Source: Rhodobacter sp.
GTDB lineage: Bacteria; Pseudomonadota; Alphaproteobacteria; Rhodobacterales; Rhodobacteraceae
Direction of reading: 5' to 3'
DNA: 64,000 nt
Assembly: GCA_027489175.1 (NCBI GenBank)
Contig: JAIYAE010000004.1
Span: forward strand, 124,001-188,000
The first letter of the stretch is position 1, and each line of letters opens with the position of its first letter. The notes beneath the pieces were generated by a model that did not search any database, was not told where the DNA came from, and worked only from the letters and a program-made list of their open reading frames with translations. This document shows positions 9,239 through 16,662 of the stretch, in pieces. A program made the translations under genes and the position numbers.

Positions 9239-9751
9239 CTACTGCGACGTTCTGAGCTCTACATACTCTTCGTCCAGTGCGTCCCTCTGCCTCCTTATGT
9301 TGGAGATCGTTCGCCTGTCAAGCATCAGAGGTGCGAACACGTAGAGCACCACTGGAAGTAGCGTGGCCACCGCGAGACCCTTCGACCAAACTTCCTGTTG
9401 GATATCCGGCGCGAAAGAGAAGCACACAAGAAGCAGGAGACTGGTGAGGGCGGCCCCAACAGCCAAAATGGTAAAAAGCTTAAGGCGCTTTTCAGAACTC
9501 CTTTGCATTTCTGCGTCTGTTTCCCGTGCAAGCTGCAAAACTCTTATTTGTAGAGTTTGGATGTGGGGGGCTCTCTTCGGCGATGCAGAGTTCCTGCCCA
9601 GTTCTTCAACTCTTGCTGCCAAGGTCGCGAGTGCAGCCAGTTCTTTTGGAAAGCTGACTTGAAACAGCGAAAGAATAGCAACCAAGCCTAAGTTCAACGC
9701 TGCTGCGAGTTGGACCAAACTCTGAAGGCTTCCGTTCAACGGCGCATCCAT
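9239..9751 (-). CDS. predicted membrane protein with coiled-coil segment, unknown function
   Basis: About 170 residues. The architecture is an N-terminal hydrophobic helix (LVQLAAALNLGLVAILSLF), a charged helical stretch likely to coil (ARVEELGRNS to ETDAEMQRSSEKRLK), two further membrane helices (LFTILAVGAALTSLLLLVCF and GLAVATLLPVVLYVFAPLML) and a charged C-terminus. The ATG at 9751 has GGGAG eight bases upstream; the GTG at 9760 overlaps that site. The layout recalls small membrane effectors found in defence or toxin islands, but no diagnostic domain is seen and this is only an analogy. Base composition is lower in GC than the flanks. Confidence 0.6.
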   Translation of the reverse strand: MDAPLNGSLQSLVQLAAALNLGLVAILSLFQVSFPKELAALATLAARVEELGRNSASPKRAPHIQTLQIRVLQLARETDAEMQRSSEKRLKLFTILAVGAALTSLLLLVCFSFAPDIQQEVWSKGLAVATLLPVVLYVFAPLMLDRRTISNIRRQRDALDEEYVELRTSQ

Positions 9752-10010
9752 CCATCGCACTCCCGTTCAAAAGGATACCACACAATCACGATCATACCAT
9801 ATCTTGTGAAGCGAATCACTAAGAAACACCAAATGCTAGAGTGCTTCAACTGCGATCTTCATAAAGGTTCAGAGGGTCCACTGGTGCGCCAAATCTATAG
9901 ATTGAAATTTGCCTCAAACTTTGAAGGTCAATCTTGCAATGTAACTTACCGGACTGGCGAAAGTGTAGCCCAACCTTGACGCTCTCCCCCTCCACCCCAC
10001 CTTCCCCCCA
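9752..10010. other. A/T-rich intergenic region at the right end of the island
   Basis: About 260 bases, visibly less GC-rich than the rest of the window, upstream of the membrane-protein gene on the minus strand. An 89-codon plus-strand frame crosses it but shows no coding character. No tRNA, direct repeat or integrase remnant was found that would mark an attachment site. Confidence 0.5.
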
Positions 10011-10439
10011 ATGCGCGCATTGATCGCCCTCACACTCCTCGCCACCCCCGCGCAAGCCTGGGACTTTACCCCCGTCCCGGTCTGCACCATTGCCGAGGAT
10101 ACGCCGACGCTGTCGATCCGCGTGACTTATGACCCCTCCCAACCCGAGCCCTATGCCATCAGTCTCACCCGACCCGACCTGTGGCCCGTGACCAACAGCT
10201 TCGGCCTGCGCTTTGACGGGCCGCAAGCCATGACCATCGGCACCGCCCGCCACCGTGTCTCAAACGACGGGCGGACGCTGACGGTCAGCGACACGGGGTT
10301 CGACAATGTGCTGAACGGGCTGACCCTCAACGCCACAGCCACCGCGCTGGCCGGGGGGACCGAGGTGCCCTTTGATCTGACCGGTGCCGCCCCAGCGGTT
10401 GAGGCGTTTCGGGCCTGCGGCGTGGTGCCCTCGGCCTGA
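10011..10439 (+). CDS. exported protein of unknown function
   Basis: 142 residues with a short Sec signal peptide (MRALIALTLLATPAQA). The mature part has two Cys (one after the signal, PVPVCTIAED, and one near the end, FRACGVV) that could form a disulfide in the periplasm, and looks beta-rich. I do not recognise the family. It is the first gene to the right of the A/T-rich island and has the normal high-GC codon use of the window. It seems to be monocistronic. Confidence 0.7.
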   Translation: MRALIALTLLATPAQAWDFTPVPVCTIAEDTPTLSIRVTYDPSQPEPYAISLTRPDLWPVTNSFGLRFDGPQAMTIGTARHRVSNDGRTLTVSDTGFDNVLNGLTLNATATALAGGTEVPFDLTGAAPAVEAFRACGVVPSA

Positions 10440-10567
10440 GGCGCCGCAAAAGGTTAACGGGCCGTCGCCGCCCCGTGCGTAGAGACAAAAGAAAGACGCG
10501 AGGAAGACCAAAGGAAGACGGTCAAACCGGGCCTAACCCGTTGAATTAACGCCCTGTCCTGCCGCCT

Positions 10568-10885
10568 TCAAAAAACTGCCGTCACCTCATACATTACCGG
10601 CTCAAACCCCCGGCAAAGGTCGTTGATCTTGCGGTTCCGCTCGCGCATCTCGGGCGTGCGCAGCATCGCCTGGTAGTCCTCGCGCCGCGTCCATTGGCTG
10701 TAGTTGCACACCCGCGTCCGCGCGTCGTTCATGTGCAACCCCGCCGCCACAAACCCCGGTTGCCGGCGGATGCAGTCGCGGTAGGCCGCCTCCAGCGCCT
10801 CAACCAGATCAAAGGCCGTCGCAGGCGTGGTGTCGAAGGTGGTGATGACGGTTTGTCCTTGGAAATCCTTGACAATCTGGGGCAT
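10568..10885 (-). CDS. antibiotic biosynthesis monooxygenase (ABM) domain protein
   Basis: 105-residue small alpha/beta barrel protein. The pattern IVKDFQGQTVITTFDTTPATAFDLVEALEAAY, partly quoted as VITTFDTTPA, followed by RQPGFVAAGLHMNDARTRV and YSQWTRREDYQAML, is that of the dimeric ferredoxin-like ABM fold (PF03992), in which 'W-x-x-x-x-D/E-Y' near the end is typical. Members are quinol or polyketide monooxygenases, or simply uncharacterised. The start at 10885 is preceded by GGGAGGACGAC. A longer frame exists upstream but overlaps the divergent small membrane-protein gene. Confidence 0.75.
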   Translation of the reverse strand: MPQIVKDFQGQTVITTFDTTPATAFDLVEALEAAYRDCIRRQPGFVAAGLHMNDARTRVCNYSQWTRREDYQAMLRTPEMRERNRKINDLCRGFEPVMYEVTAVF

Positions 10886-10934
10886 GTCGTCCTCCCTGCC
10901 ATGGCACATCATGCCACGAAACGGGGGACGCAAG

Positions 10935-11123
10935 GTGAAGTTTCTGGACCCGGATGATCCCTTCTTCTCCAAGCCATGGGTGCGTTGGGCGACGGTGATC
11001 TTGCCCATCGCCTGGGGGCTGGTCGAGCTTTTGTGGGTCGGCTCTCCGCTCTGGGGCCTGCTCTTCATCGCCGCCGGGGCCTATGCCGGCTGGATGCTGT
11101 TCGGCCCCCGCCCCAAGGACTGA
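10935..11123 (+). CDS. small inner-membrane protein, unknown function
   Basis: 62 residues from a GTG at 10935 (70 if the ATG at 10911 is used). The product begins with a polar stretch rich in Asp, Pro and Phe (KFLDPDDPFF), then has two hydrophobic helices (WATVILPIAWGLVELLW and LWGLLFIAAGAYAGWMLF) joined by a short Gly/Ser-Pro turn. GGGGGA lies eight bases before the GTG, which makes GTG the better start. Similar two-helix proteins are common in Rhodobacteraceae and have no known role. Its stop lies two bases from the convergent zinc-ribbon gene. Confidence 0.7.
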   Translation: MKFLDPDDPFFSKPWVRWATVILPIAWGLVELLWVGSPLWGLLFIAAGAYAGWMLFGPRPKD

Positions 11124-11125
11124 CC

Positions 11126-12262
11126 TCAGTCCAGCCAGTCCGGCAACTGCTGGTTCACGGCCTCGGGGTCGGACAGGTAAAGCGCGCCAAGTGCCAGAGA
11201 AACCACAAGAATTACCGCAAAAGCAATCTTCCAGATCGACCATGGCCGTTCACCCTGAACCTCTCCGGTCTGGCCGTTTACCAAAAAGCGATAGCTTTTG
11301 CCGTTGTATTTGTAGGCCGCCATCCAGACCGGCAGGAGGATATGCTTGAACGTCTCATCCGACCAAGTCGTGTCGATGGAATGGATGCGCTGTTCGTCGC
11401 CGCCAATGTCGCGGCGCACATCGCTGCGGATGATGTCGGACATGCGGTCACGGGCGGCCTCATGCCCGGCGGCCAGGGGCACGGTATAGCCTTCCGCCTG
11501 AAATCCGGCAAGAAAATCAGGGCTATAGGGCACCAGGGCCCCCAAGTCCCACGGTGTCAGCTCATTTCCAAGACGCGGCGGCAAGCTGGTTGAGGCCATG
11601 ACCAGCACATCGTCAAAGTCGCGCGCAACCCCTCCGCGGGTCGGATACCAGCGCGTGTGACGCACCTGTTCCTGCCGCGTCTCCATCTTGCCGTTGACCT
11701 GGACGGTCACGGTTCGGGTTTCGTAGTAATACTCGCCCCTCTCCCCGGAATAGCCGCTGGCGGTATCAGCATCGAAGGTCCAGAACGGGACATAGACCCC
11801 GTTCATCGCCCGGCCTTTGCGGGCGTATTCCAAAAGCGTTCCGGGCGCGAACCACAGGCTGCCCATCCAGGCGATCATTGCCTTGCGGGCCTGCGCTTCG
11901 GTCAGCGCGAAGGGCACCAGTGCCTGCGGTTTGATGTGGCGTTGGGTGCCGGTGTCGAGCACGACTGGCGTGGCGCAGAATGGGCATTCGGTGGCATGGG
12001 TCGCCCCAGTAATCTCCACCTGCGCGCCGCAGCTTGGGCAAGAGGTGGTGCGCACCTCCACCATATCGTCGCCGTGCAGATCGTCCTGCAATCCTTTTGC
12101 AAGATCAAGCTCTTGCAGCGCGCGATTGCGGGCTTTCGGGGCCTCGGGGGCAATCGCTTGCACATGGCCGCAATGGTCGCAGGTCAGGCTGGTCTGCCCC
12201 GGCGCATAGCGCAGTTGTGCGCCACATTGCGCGCAGGGCCAGCGGAATTCCGGAGTGGCCAT
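11126..12262 (-). CDS. double zinc-ribbon membrane protein (TFIIB-type, YdjG-like)
   Basis: 378 residues. Two CxxC-x14-CxxC zinc ribbons occur near the N-terminus (Cys10/13/28/31 and Cys75/78/93/96), followed by a long soluble domain with YVPFWTFDADTASGYSGERG and the repeated Tyr-rich GEYYYETRTV. One membrane helix (IAFAVILVVSLALGALYL, about 347-364) lies near the C-terminus. Databases often name such proteins 'primosomal protein N-prime', but no helicase motif is present. The best analogy I know is Bacillus YdjG, a zinc-ribbon membrane protein encoded with an SPFH protein. It is the last gene of a tight six-gene operon, eight bases after the SPFH gene. Confidence 0.8.
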   Translation of the reverse strand: MATPEFRWPCAQCGAQLRYAPGQTSLTCDHCGHVQAIAPEAPKARNRALQELDLAKGLQDDLHGDDMVEVRTTSCPSCGAQVEITGATHATECPFCATPVVLDTGTQRHIKPQALVPFALTEAQARKAMIAWMGSLWFAPGTLLEYARKGRAMNGVYVPFWTFDADTASGYSGERGEYYYETRTVTVQVNGKMETRQEQVRHTRWYPTRGGVARDFDDVLVMASTSLPPRLGNELTPWDLGALVPYSPDFLAGFQAEGYTVPLAAGHEAARDRMSDIIRSDVRRDIGGDEQRIHSIDTTWSDETFKHILLPVWMAAYKYNGKSYRFLVNGQTGEVQGERPWSIWKIAFAVILVVSLALGALYLSDPEAVNQQLPDWLD

Positions 12263-12270
12263 TCCCGTGG

Positions 12271-13377
12271 TCAGGGCTTCGGCGGCGGCGGCGGAACGGA
12301 GTCCAGAAGCCGGGCAAGGTCCGTCTCGGCGGCCATCTTCCAGCCGTCCTGCCCGGCCGACCAGACCATGCTGGCCCGCGACAGCCGACCCTCGGCGGCA
12401 AGCCGGGCAAGCTCAGCCTCGCCAAACGGGCCAGAGGTCGCGCCGTTTTCGGCCACATGCCAGACCCTTGCGGTGGGCGCTGGTGGCGGGGCGGGCGGCG
12501 GCGGCGGCGGGGCGGCCGCAGAGGGGGCGGCCCCCCATGGCCCCATGTTCTGCGCCATGCCCATGCCCATGCCTGCACCCATGCCAGCGCCCATCGCGGC
12601 GCCCATCGCGCTGCCGGGCTGGCCCATCGCCTCGGCCGCGTTGAACTGCATGTACTTGTTCAGATCGCCCGCCACCCCGATCGAGGTGCGCTTGTCCATC
12701 GCCTTTTCCACCTCTTCGGGCAGGCTGATGTTTTCAATGTAGAATTCCGGGATCGACAGCCCATACTCGCCCACCTGCGGCGCAATCGCATTGGCGATGA
12801 TCTTGCCCAGATCCGCCGTGTTCGCGGCCATATCAAGGACCGGGATCCCCGACTTTGCCAGCACCTGCGTCGCCGATTGCACGATCACGTTGCGGATCTG
12901 AAAGCTGATCTCATCGGCGGTGAACTCACCATCCGTGCCGACGACTTCCTGGATGAACTTGCCCGGATCGGTGACCCGCATCGAATAGGTGCCAAAGGCG
13001 CGCAGGCGGACCGGGCCAAACTCGGGGTCGCGCGCCATGATCGGGTTTTTCGTGCCCCACTTCTGGTCGTTGAACCGGGTGGTATTGACGAAATAGACCT
13101 CGGACTTGAACGGACTTTGGAACCCGTGGTCCCAGTGCTGCAAGGTCGTCAGGATCGGCAAGTTGTTGGTTTCCAACATGTAAAGCCCGGGGCCGAACAC
13201 ATCGGCCAACTGGCCTTCGTGGATGAACACCGCCGCCTGGCCCTCGCGCACCGTCAGCTTTGCGCCCATCTTGATTGCCTGGCCGCGCCGGTCAAAGCGC
13301 CAGACCATCGTGTCGCGCGTGTCATCCAGCCACGAGATGACGTCGATGAATTCGCCTTTGAGGAAATCGAACACCAT
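12271..13377 (-). CDS. SPFH domain protein with C-terminal GYF_2 domain (YdjI-like)
   Basis: 368 residues. Residues 1-245 are a soluble SPFH/band-7-like domain of the 'virion core protein' type (starts VFDFLKGEFIDVISW; contains GQLADVFGPGLYMLETNNLP). Residues 251-279 are a Met/Gly-rich linker with MGAGMGAGMGMGM, 289-301 are Pro-rich, and 306-358 are a GYF_2 domain (VWHVAENGATSGPFG, ending GWKMA). SPFH proteins form membrane-edge oligomers. GYF domains bind proline-rich peptides, so the protein may bind its own or a partner's Pro segment. AGGAGAA precedes the ATG at 13377. It is fourth in the operon after the 31-aa peptide, or fifth counting that peptide. Confidence 0.88.
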   Translation of the reverse strand: MVFDFLKGEFIDVISWLDDTRDTMVWRFDRRGQAIKMGAKLTVREGQAAVFIHEGQLADVFGPGLYMLETNNLPILTTLQHWDHGFQSPFKSEVYFVNTTRFNDQKWGTKNPIMARDPEFGPVRLRAFGTYSMRVTDPGKFIQEVVGTDGEFTADEISFQIRNVIVQSATQVLAKSGIPVLDMAANTADLGKIIANAIAPQVGEYGLSIPEFYIENISLPEEVEKAMDKRTSIGVAGDLNKYMQFNAAEAMGQPGSAMGAAMGAGMGAGMGMGMAQNMGPWGAAPSAAAPPPPPPAPPPAPTARVWHVAENGATSGPFGEAELARLAAEGRLSRASMVWSAGQDGWKMAAETDLARLLDSVPPPPPKP

Positions 13378-13402
13378 GGCACTTCTCCTGGAGAACCTGA
13401 GG

Positions 13403-14344
13403 TCAACTGTCGCCGCCGACAAGCCGGCGCGCAAGGGCTTCGACCACGGGCCGCGCCTCTTCGGCGGTCATGCCAAGCCTGAGGTCGGGGGAATACAATA
13501 TCCGCAACAGCGCTTCATCGTGGTCGGTGAGCAGCGCGAATTCCTCGTCATCGTTGAAGATCGACGGGCGCGCGCGGGGGGAATCGTTCGGCAGGCCAAG
13601 GCCTTGGGTGATCTCTTCGTGGATGCAGGACAGCCGCAAAAGATCAGGATGTTCCGCCCGGATCACCGCAAACGCCCCGGTATAGGCGCCCGAGTCGGCT
13701 GCCGACTGGGCATAGACCAGACAATAGGTCGTGCGCGGCATGTTGGTGATCCCCGCCACATCGCCCGGCCCAAGTCCGGGGATCGCGGAACGGATTTCGG
13801 GGCCCAATGCCTCACGCTCGTCCTCCGAGACGATGTGGATCAGGAAATTCGGTGCCGCATCGTCCAGCCCCATCGGGTGGCCGGTGATGCTTTGCAGCCG
13901 TGCCAGAAAGCTGGCAATCCGGGCGCGGTCGGTCGCCTGCCGGTCGGGGGGCACGCTTGCCCCAAAGCGCAGGCCGACGCGGACCGGCACCTCCCAGCGG
14001 CGCAGGCGGCTTGCGGTTTCTTCGCGCACAAAGCCGCCGTTACCGCGGCGATATTCGTCATAAAGCGCCACCCGCAGGAAATTCTCGGCCAGCATCCGGT
14101 CGGTATAGGGGATGTCGGTCCCGCTGTCGGACCGAAGCAGCCCTTGCGACAAGAGGGTCTGCTGCACCTGCGCGAAATAGATCATCGCAGCCGCGCTTTT
14201 TTCGGTCGGCGCAGCGGGAGGCAGCGGGGCCGGGACGGGGGGTGCCACGGGTGGCCGCCCCCGTTGCCCAACCGGCACGCAAGCAGAAAGCGCAACAAGG
14301 GCAAGGCCCGCCACAAGCGAGGAAAAACTGCGATGACGGGTCAT
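13403..14344 (-). CDS. DUF2927 lipoprotein with HEExxQ motif
   Basis: 313 residues. The signal sequence ends in a lipobox L-S-A-C (Cys22), followed by a Pro/Ala-rich spacer, so the protein should be anchored to a membrane and face the periplasm. The DUF2927 domain covers about 80-290. It contains IHEEITQGLGLPND (His242, Glu243), the same HExxQ-type zinc-binding pattern seen in small secreted metallopeptidases of this family; activity is inferred, not shown. TYCLVYAQ and the Cys at 240 may pair. It is co-directional and close to the TelA and SPFH genes (16 and 25 bases). Confidence 0.85.
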   Translation of the reverse strand: MTRHRSFSSLVAGLALVALSACVPVGQRGRPPVAPPVPAPLPPAAPTEKSAAAMIYFAQVQQTLLSQGLLRSDSGTDIPYTDRMLAENFLRVALYDEYRRGNGGFVREETASRLRRWEVPVRVGLRFGASVPPDRQATDRARIASFLARLQSITGHPMGLDDAAPNFLIHIVSEDEREALGPEIRSAIPGLGPGDVAGITNMPRTTYCLVYAQSAADSGAYTGAFAVIRAEHPDLLRLSCIHEEITQGLGLPNDSPRARPSIFNDDEEFALLTDHDEALLRILYSPDLRLGMTAEEARPVVEALARRLVGGDS

Positions 14345-14360
14345 GCCGATGGTCTGATCC

Positions 14361-15548
14361 TCAGGCGGGGTTGGCTTGGGTCGGGGACGCCGGGTTGATC
14401 GCCCGCGCCCTGGCCGAGGCGAGGGTATCGCGCAACTCTGCCTCCATCTTCACCAGCTCAACCTCGGCCGCCGCACGCCGGGCCTTGCCTTCATCGGCGA
14501 TGGCAAGGCTTTCGTTGATCGTGGCGATCAGGGTCGCATTGGCGTTCTTCACCGTGTCGATGTCGAAGACGCCCCGCTCCATTTCCTCGCGCACAACCTT
14601 GTTAGCGGCCTGCAGGTTTTCGGCATTGGCCTTCAGAAGTTCGTTCGTCAGGTCATTGGCGTCACGCACCGCTTCCGCGGCTTCTTTCGACCGCTGGATC
14701 GTGACCGCCTGCGCCAGCTGGGTTTCCCACAAGGGCACGGTGTTGACGAGGGTGGAGTTGATCTTCGTCACCAGCGATTTGTCATTTTCCTGCACCAGCC
14801 GGATCGACGGCAGCGACTGCATGGTCACCTGACGGGTCAGCTTCAGGTCATGCACGCGGCGTTCCAGATCATCCCGCGCGGCGCGGATGTCGCGCAATTC
14901 CTGCGCGCGGATCACCTGATCGGCTTCGGGCGCTGCGACAACCTCAGCCTCTTTGGCGGGGATCACGGTCGCATCGACATCGGCCAACTTGGCAGTGCCG
15001 GCCGCGATGTAAAGGCCAAGTTCGTTATAGAAATCAAGGGTCTTGGCGTAAAGGACATCCAGGCTTTTGATATCCTTCAGCAGCGTGTGCTCGTGGCTCA
15101 GAAGCTCGGACGTGATCTTGTCGATCTGGCCCTGCACGTCTTCATATTGTGCCACGAACTCGGCAAAGGGCGCGGCCCGGCCCAACAGCTTTTCCCACCA
15201 GCTGGCTTCACGCCGCAGGTCAAGCTCATCCACCGCAAAGCCCCGGATCGTGGTCACGATCTTGCGCAAGCTGTCGCCGGCGGGACCCACGTCCTTGTTC
15301 TTTACATCTTGCAACATTGCCTGGCTGATGACCTGCAATTCCGATTGCGCCGAGGAGCCGAAGGCGATGATCGACTGGGTGTTCGACAGATCCACCTCAG
15401 CCATGCGCTTGCGGATCGCCTCGGCCTGCGGGGCAGGGGCGGCTTCCAGCGGCACGATCTCGGCCATCGGTTCGGGCAGGATCACGGCAGTGACCTTTTC
15501 AACCTCGGTCAGAAAGGCGGTGGCATCGGCTTGGACGGTCGTGGACAT
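14361..15548 (-). CDS. TelA/KlaA family toxic-anion-resistance-like protein
   Basis: 395-residue cytoplasmic, almost wholly helical protein of the TelA family (PF05816). Typical stretches are FGSSAQSELQVISQAML, WWEKLLGR, LPSIRLVQENDKSL and LWETQLAQAVTIQ, and the C-terminal coiled-coil half ends in KARRAAAEVELVKMEAEL. The family name comes from plasmid tellurite resistance, but chromosomal copies are usually paired with XpaC and serve envelope-stress roles that are poorly known. A TTG lies six bases earlier; I chose ATG 15548 because GGGGGA sits six bases before it. It is preceded by xpaC-like gene (21 bases). Confidence 0.9.
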   Translation of the reverse strand: MSTTVQADATAFLTEVEKVTAVILPEPMAEIVPLEAAPAPQAEAIRKRMAEVDLSNTQSIIAFGSSAQSELQVISQAMLQDVKNKDVGPAGDSLRKIVTTIRGFAVDELDLRREASWWEKLLGRAAPFAEFVAQYEDVQGQIDKITSELLSHEHTLLKDIKSLDVLYAKTLDFYNELGLYIAAGTAKLADVDATVIPAKEAEVVAAPEADQVIRAQELRDIRAARDDLERRVHDLKLTRQVTMQSLPSIRLVQENDKSLVTKINSTLVNTVPLWETQLAQAVTIQRSKEAAEAVRDANDLTNELLKANAENLQAANKVVREEMERGVFDIDTVKNANATLIATINESLAIADEGKARRAAAEVELVKMEAELRDTLASARARAINPASPTQANPA

Positions 15549-15569
15549 GGGCAATCCCCCTTGATTGGG

Positions 15570-16436
15570 TCAATGGTCAAGCTTGAGACGGTCACGCAAC
15601 ACGGCAATCTCTACATCCAGATCGCTGCGGTTGTTTGACAGAAAGGCCGTGGTTTTCTGGGCGAAGGTGGTTTCCAGATCGGCAAGCAGCGCCTCATAAT
15701 CGGTGCGGGCGGTCGCATCGCGGGTCTGGGCATAGTGGTCGGCGAACTTGACCGTCGCGTCGCGCGCGCCCATCAAATAGACCGACAGGTACTTGCGCGC
15801 TGCCGTCAGATCGCCGGGATCGCCTTCGATCGTGCGAAACAGGCCGCGGGCTGCGGTGGCGAAACTGTCCACCCGCCGCTCCAGCGCGCGGTCCCCGGCG
15901 CGCAGGATGGCGTCCTTCATCGCAGAAAGATGTGCCTCACCCTCCTCAACCGCCTTGGCGACCCGCCCAGTCTGGAAGGCGTCAATGCCCTCCATCCCCT
16001 TGTCGGCCAAGGGGTCAAGGCCAAAGGTCATCAGATGCAGGCCGGCGCCGACCAGGGCAAAAAGGGCGGGATAGACCAGCCCAAGGTCCGCGATCACCCC
16101 ACCCACCGCCAGTGCGGCCCCGGTAAGGACCGCTCCGGCAAGCTTGCGTGGAAAGGCCGGGCGGCGGGCAAGCTTGCGGGCGTTGAAGGCGGCCTCAGCC
16201 AAAAGACCCTCGCGCGTGGTCCAAGCGGACAGAACAAGCAGCCCCCCGGCGGCAAGGCCCAGCAGCATCTCGCGCGGGCCGTCGCCGAACGCGGGGAACA
16301 GAAACAGGAAGGCCGACAGGAACAGCACCGTGCAGCGCCACAGCCCTTTGGGCCGGGGCACGGCCACCGCCCGCGCGCCCTCAACCGGACGGTTCCCGCT
16401 GGGGGAATACTTGCCGCCGAAACGCTCGGCCATCAT
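15570..16436 (-). CDS. XpaC-like membrane protein (5-bromo-4-chloroindolyl phosphate hydrolysis family)
   Basis: 288 residues. The N-terminal half has two or three membrane segments (VLFLSAFLFLFPAFG, MLLGLAAGGLLVLSAW, and a long hydrophobic stretch GVIADLGLVYPALFALVGAG). The C-terminal half is a helical cytoplasmic domain (residues 140-288) rich in Ala, Glu and Arg, as in XpaC of Bacillus. XpaC is nearly always next to TelA, and together they are thought to act at the membrane; the historical enzymatic name is doubtful. ATG 16436 follows GGGGGCGC. A longer frame upstream overlaps the 31-codon ORF and was not used. Confidence 0.85.
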   Translation of the reverse strand: MMAERFGGKYSPSGNRPVEGARAVAVPRPKGLWRCTVLFLSAFLFLFPAFGDGPREMLLGLAAGGLLVLSAWTTREGLLAEAAFNARKLARRPAFPRKLAGAVLTGAALAVGGVIADLGLVYPALFALVGAGLHLMTFGLDPLADKGMEGIDAFQTGRVAKAVEEGEAHLSAMKDAILRAGDRALERRVDSFATAARGLFRTIEGDPGDLTAARKYLSVYLMGARDATVKFADHYAQTRDATARTDYEALLADLETTFAQKTTAFLSNNRSDLDVEIAVLRDRLKLDH

Positions 16437-16449
16437 GCGCCCCCAAACA

Positions 16450-16545
16450 TCAAGACCCGCCCGACCAGGCCACATAGGCGACCAGCGCCAGCAGCAGGAA
16501 GAACGAAAGGTTGCGCAATCCGGTTCCCGACAAGATGGCCCCCAT
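16450..16545 (-). CDS. 31-residue single-helix membrane peptide, first gene of the SPFH/TelA operon
   Basis: Short frame starting MGAILSGTGLRNLSFFLLLA and ending VAYVAWSGGS. One membrane helix (about residues 12-27) follows a short positively charged stretch (LRN). The stop lies 13 bases before the XpaC start, fitting the tight spacing of the rest of the operon. No clear Shine-Dalgarno sequence precedes the ATG, so it might be leader-coupled or simply not translated. A helical peptide at the head of a membrane operon is plausible as a small regulator or partner of XpaC. The support is composition, frame and position only. Confidence 0.5.
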   Translation of the reverse strand: MGAILSGTGLRNLSFFLLLALVAYVAWSGGS

Positions 16546-16662
16546 TTCAGGTCAGTGCTGCAGCAAGCTTAGCCGATGCCCCCCGCCCATGCCAGCGGCG
16601 ACGGGGGGGAATAGGCGGCAATCTTCCCCCTGTCTTTCGCCGATCCCGGCGACGCTTGCCGG

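Noticed and set aside
9710-9979. 89-codon plus-strand frame at the island's right end
   Set aside because: No coding signature, no ribosome site, and it overlaps the start of the membrane-protein gene.
11126-12262. Primosomal protein N-prime identity for the zinc-ribbon gene
   Set aside because: No helicase motifs, wrong length and a C-terminal membrane helix. Only the zinc ribbons resemble it.
12034-13482. 482-codon plus-strand frame across the SPFH gene
   Set aside because: Antisense shadow; repeats of Arg/Gly come from the Met/Gly-rich and Pro-rich parts of the real gene.
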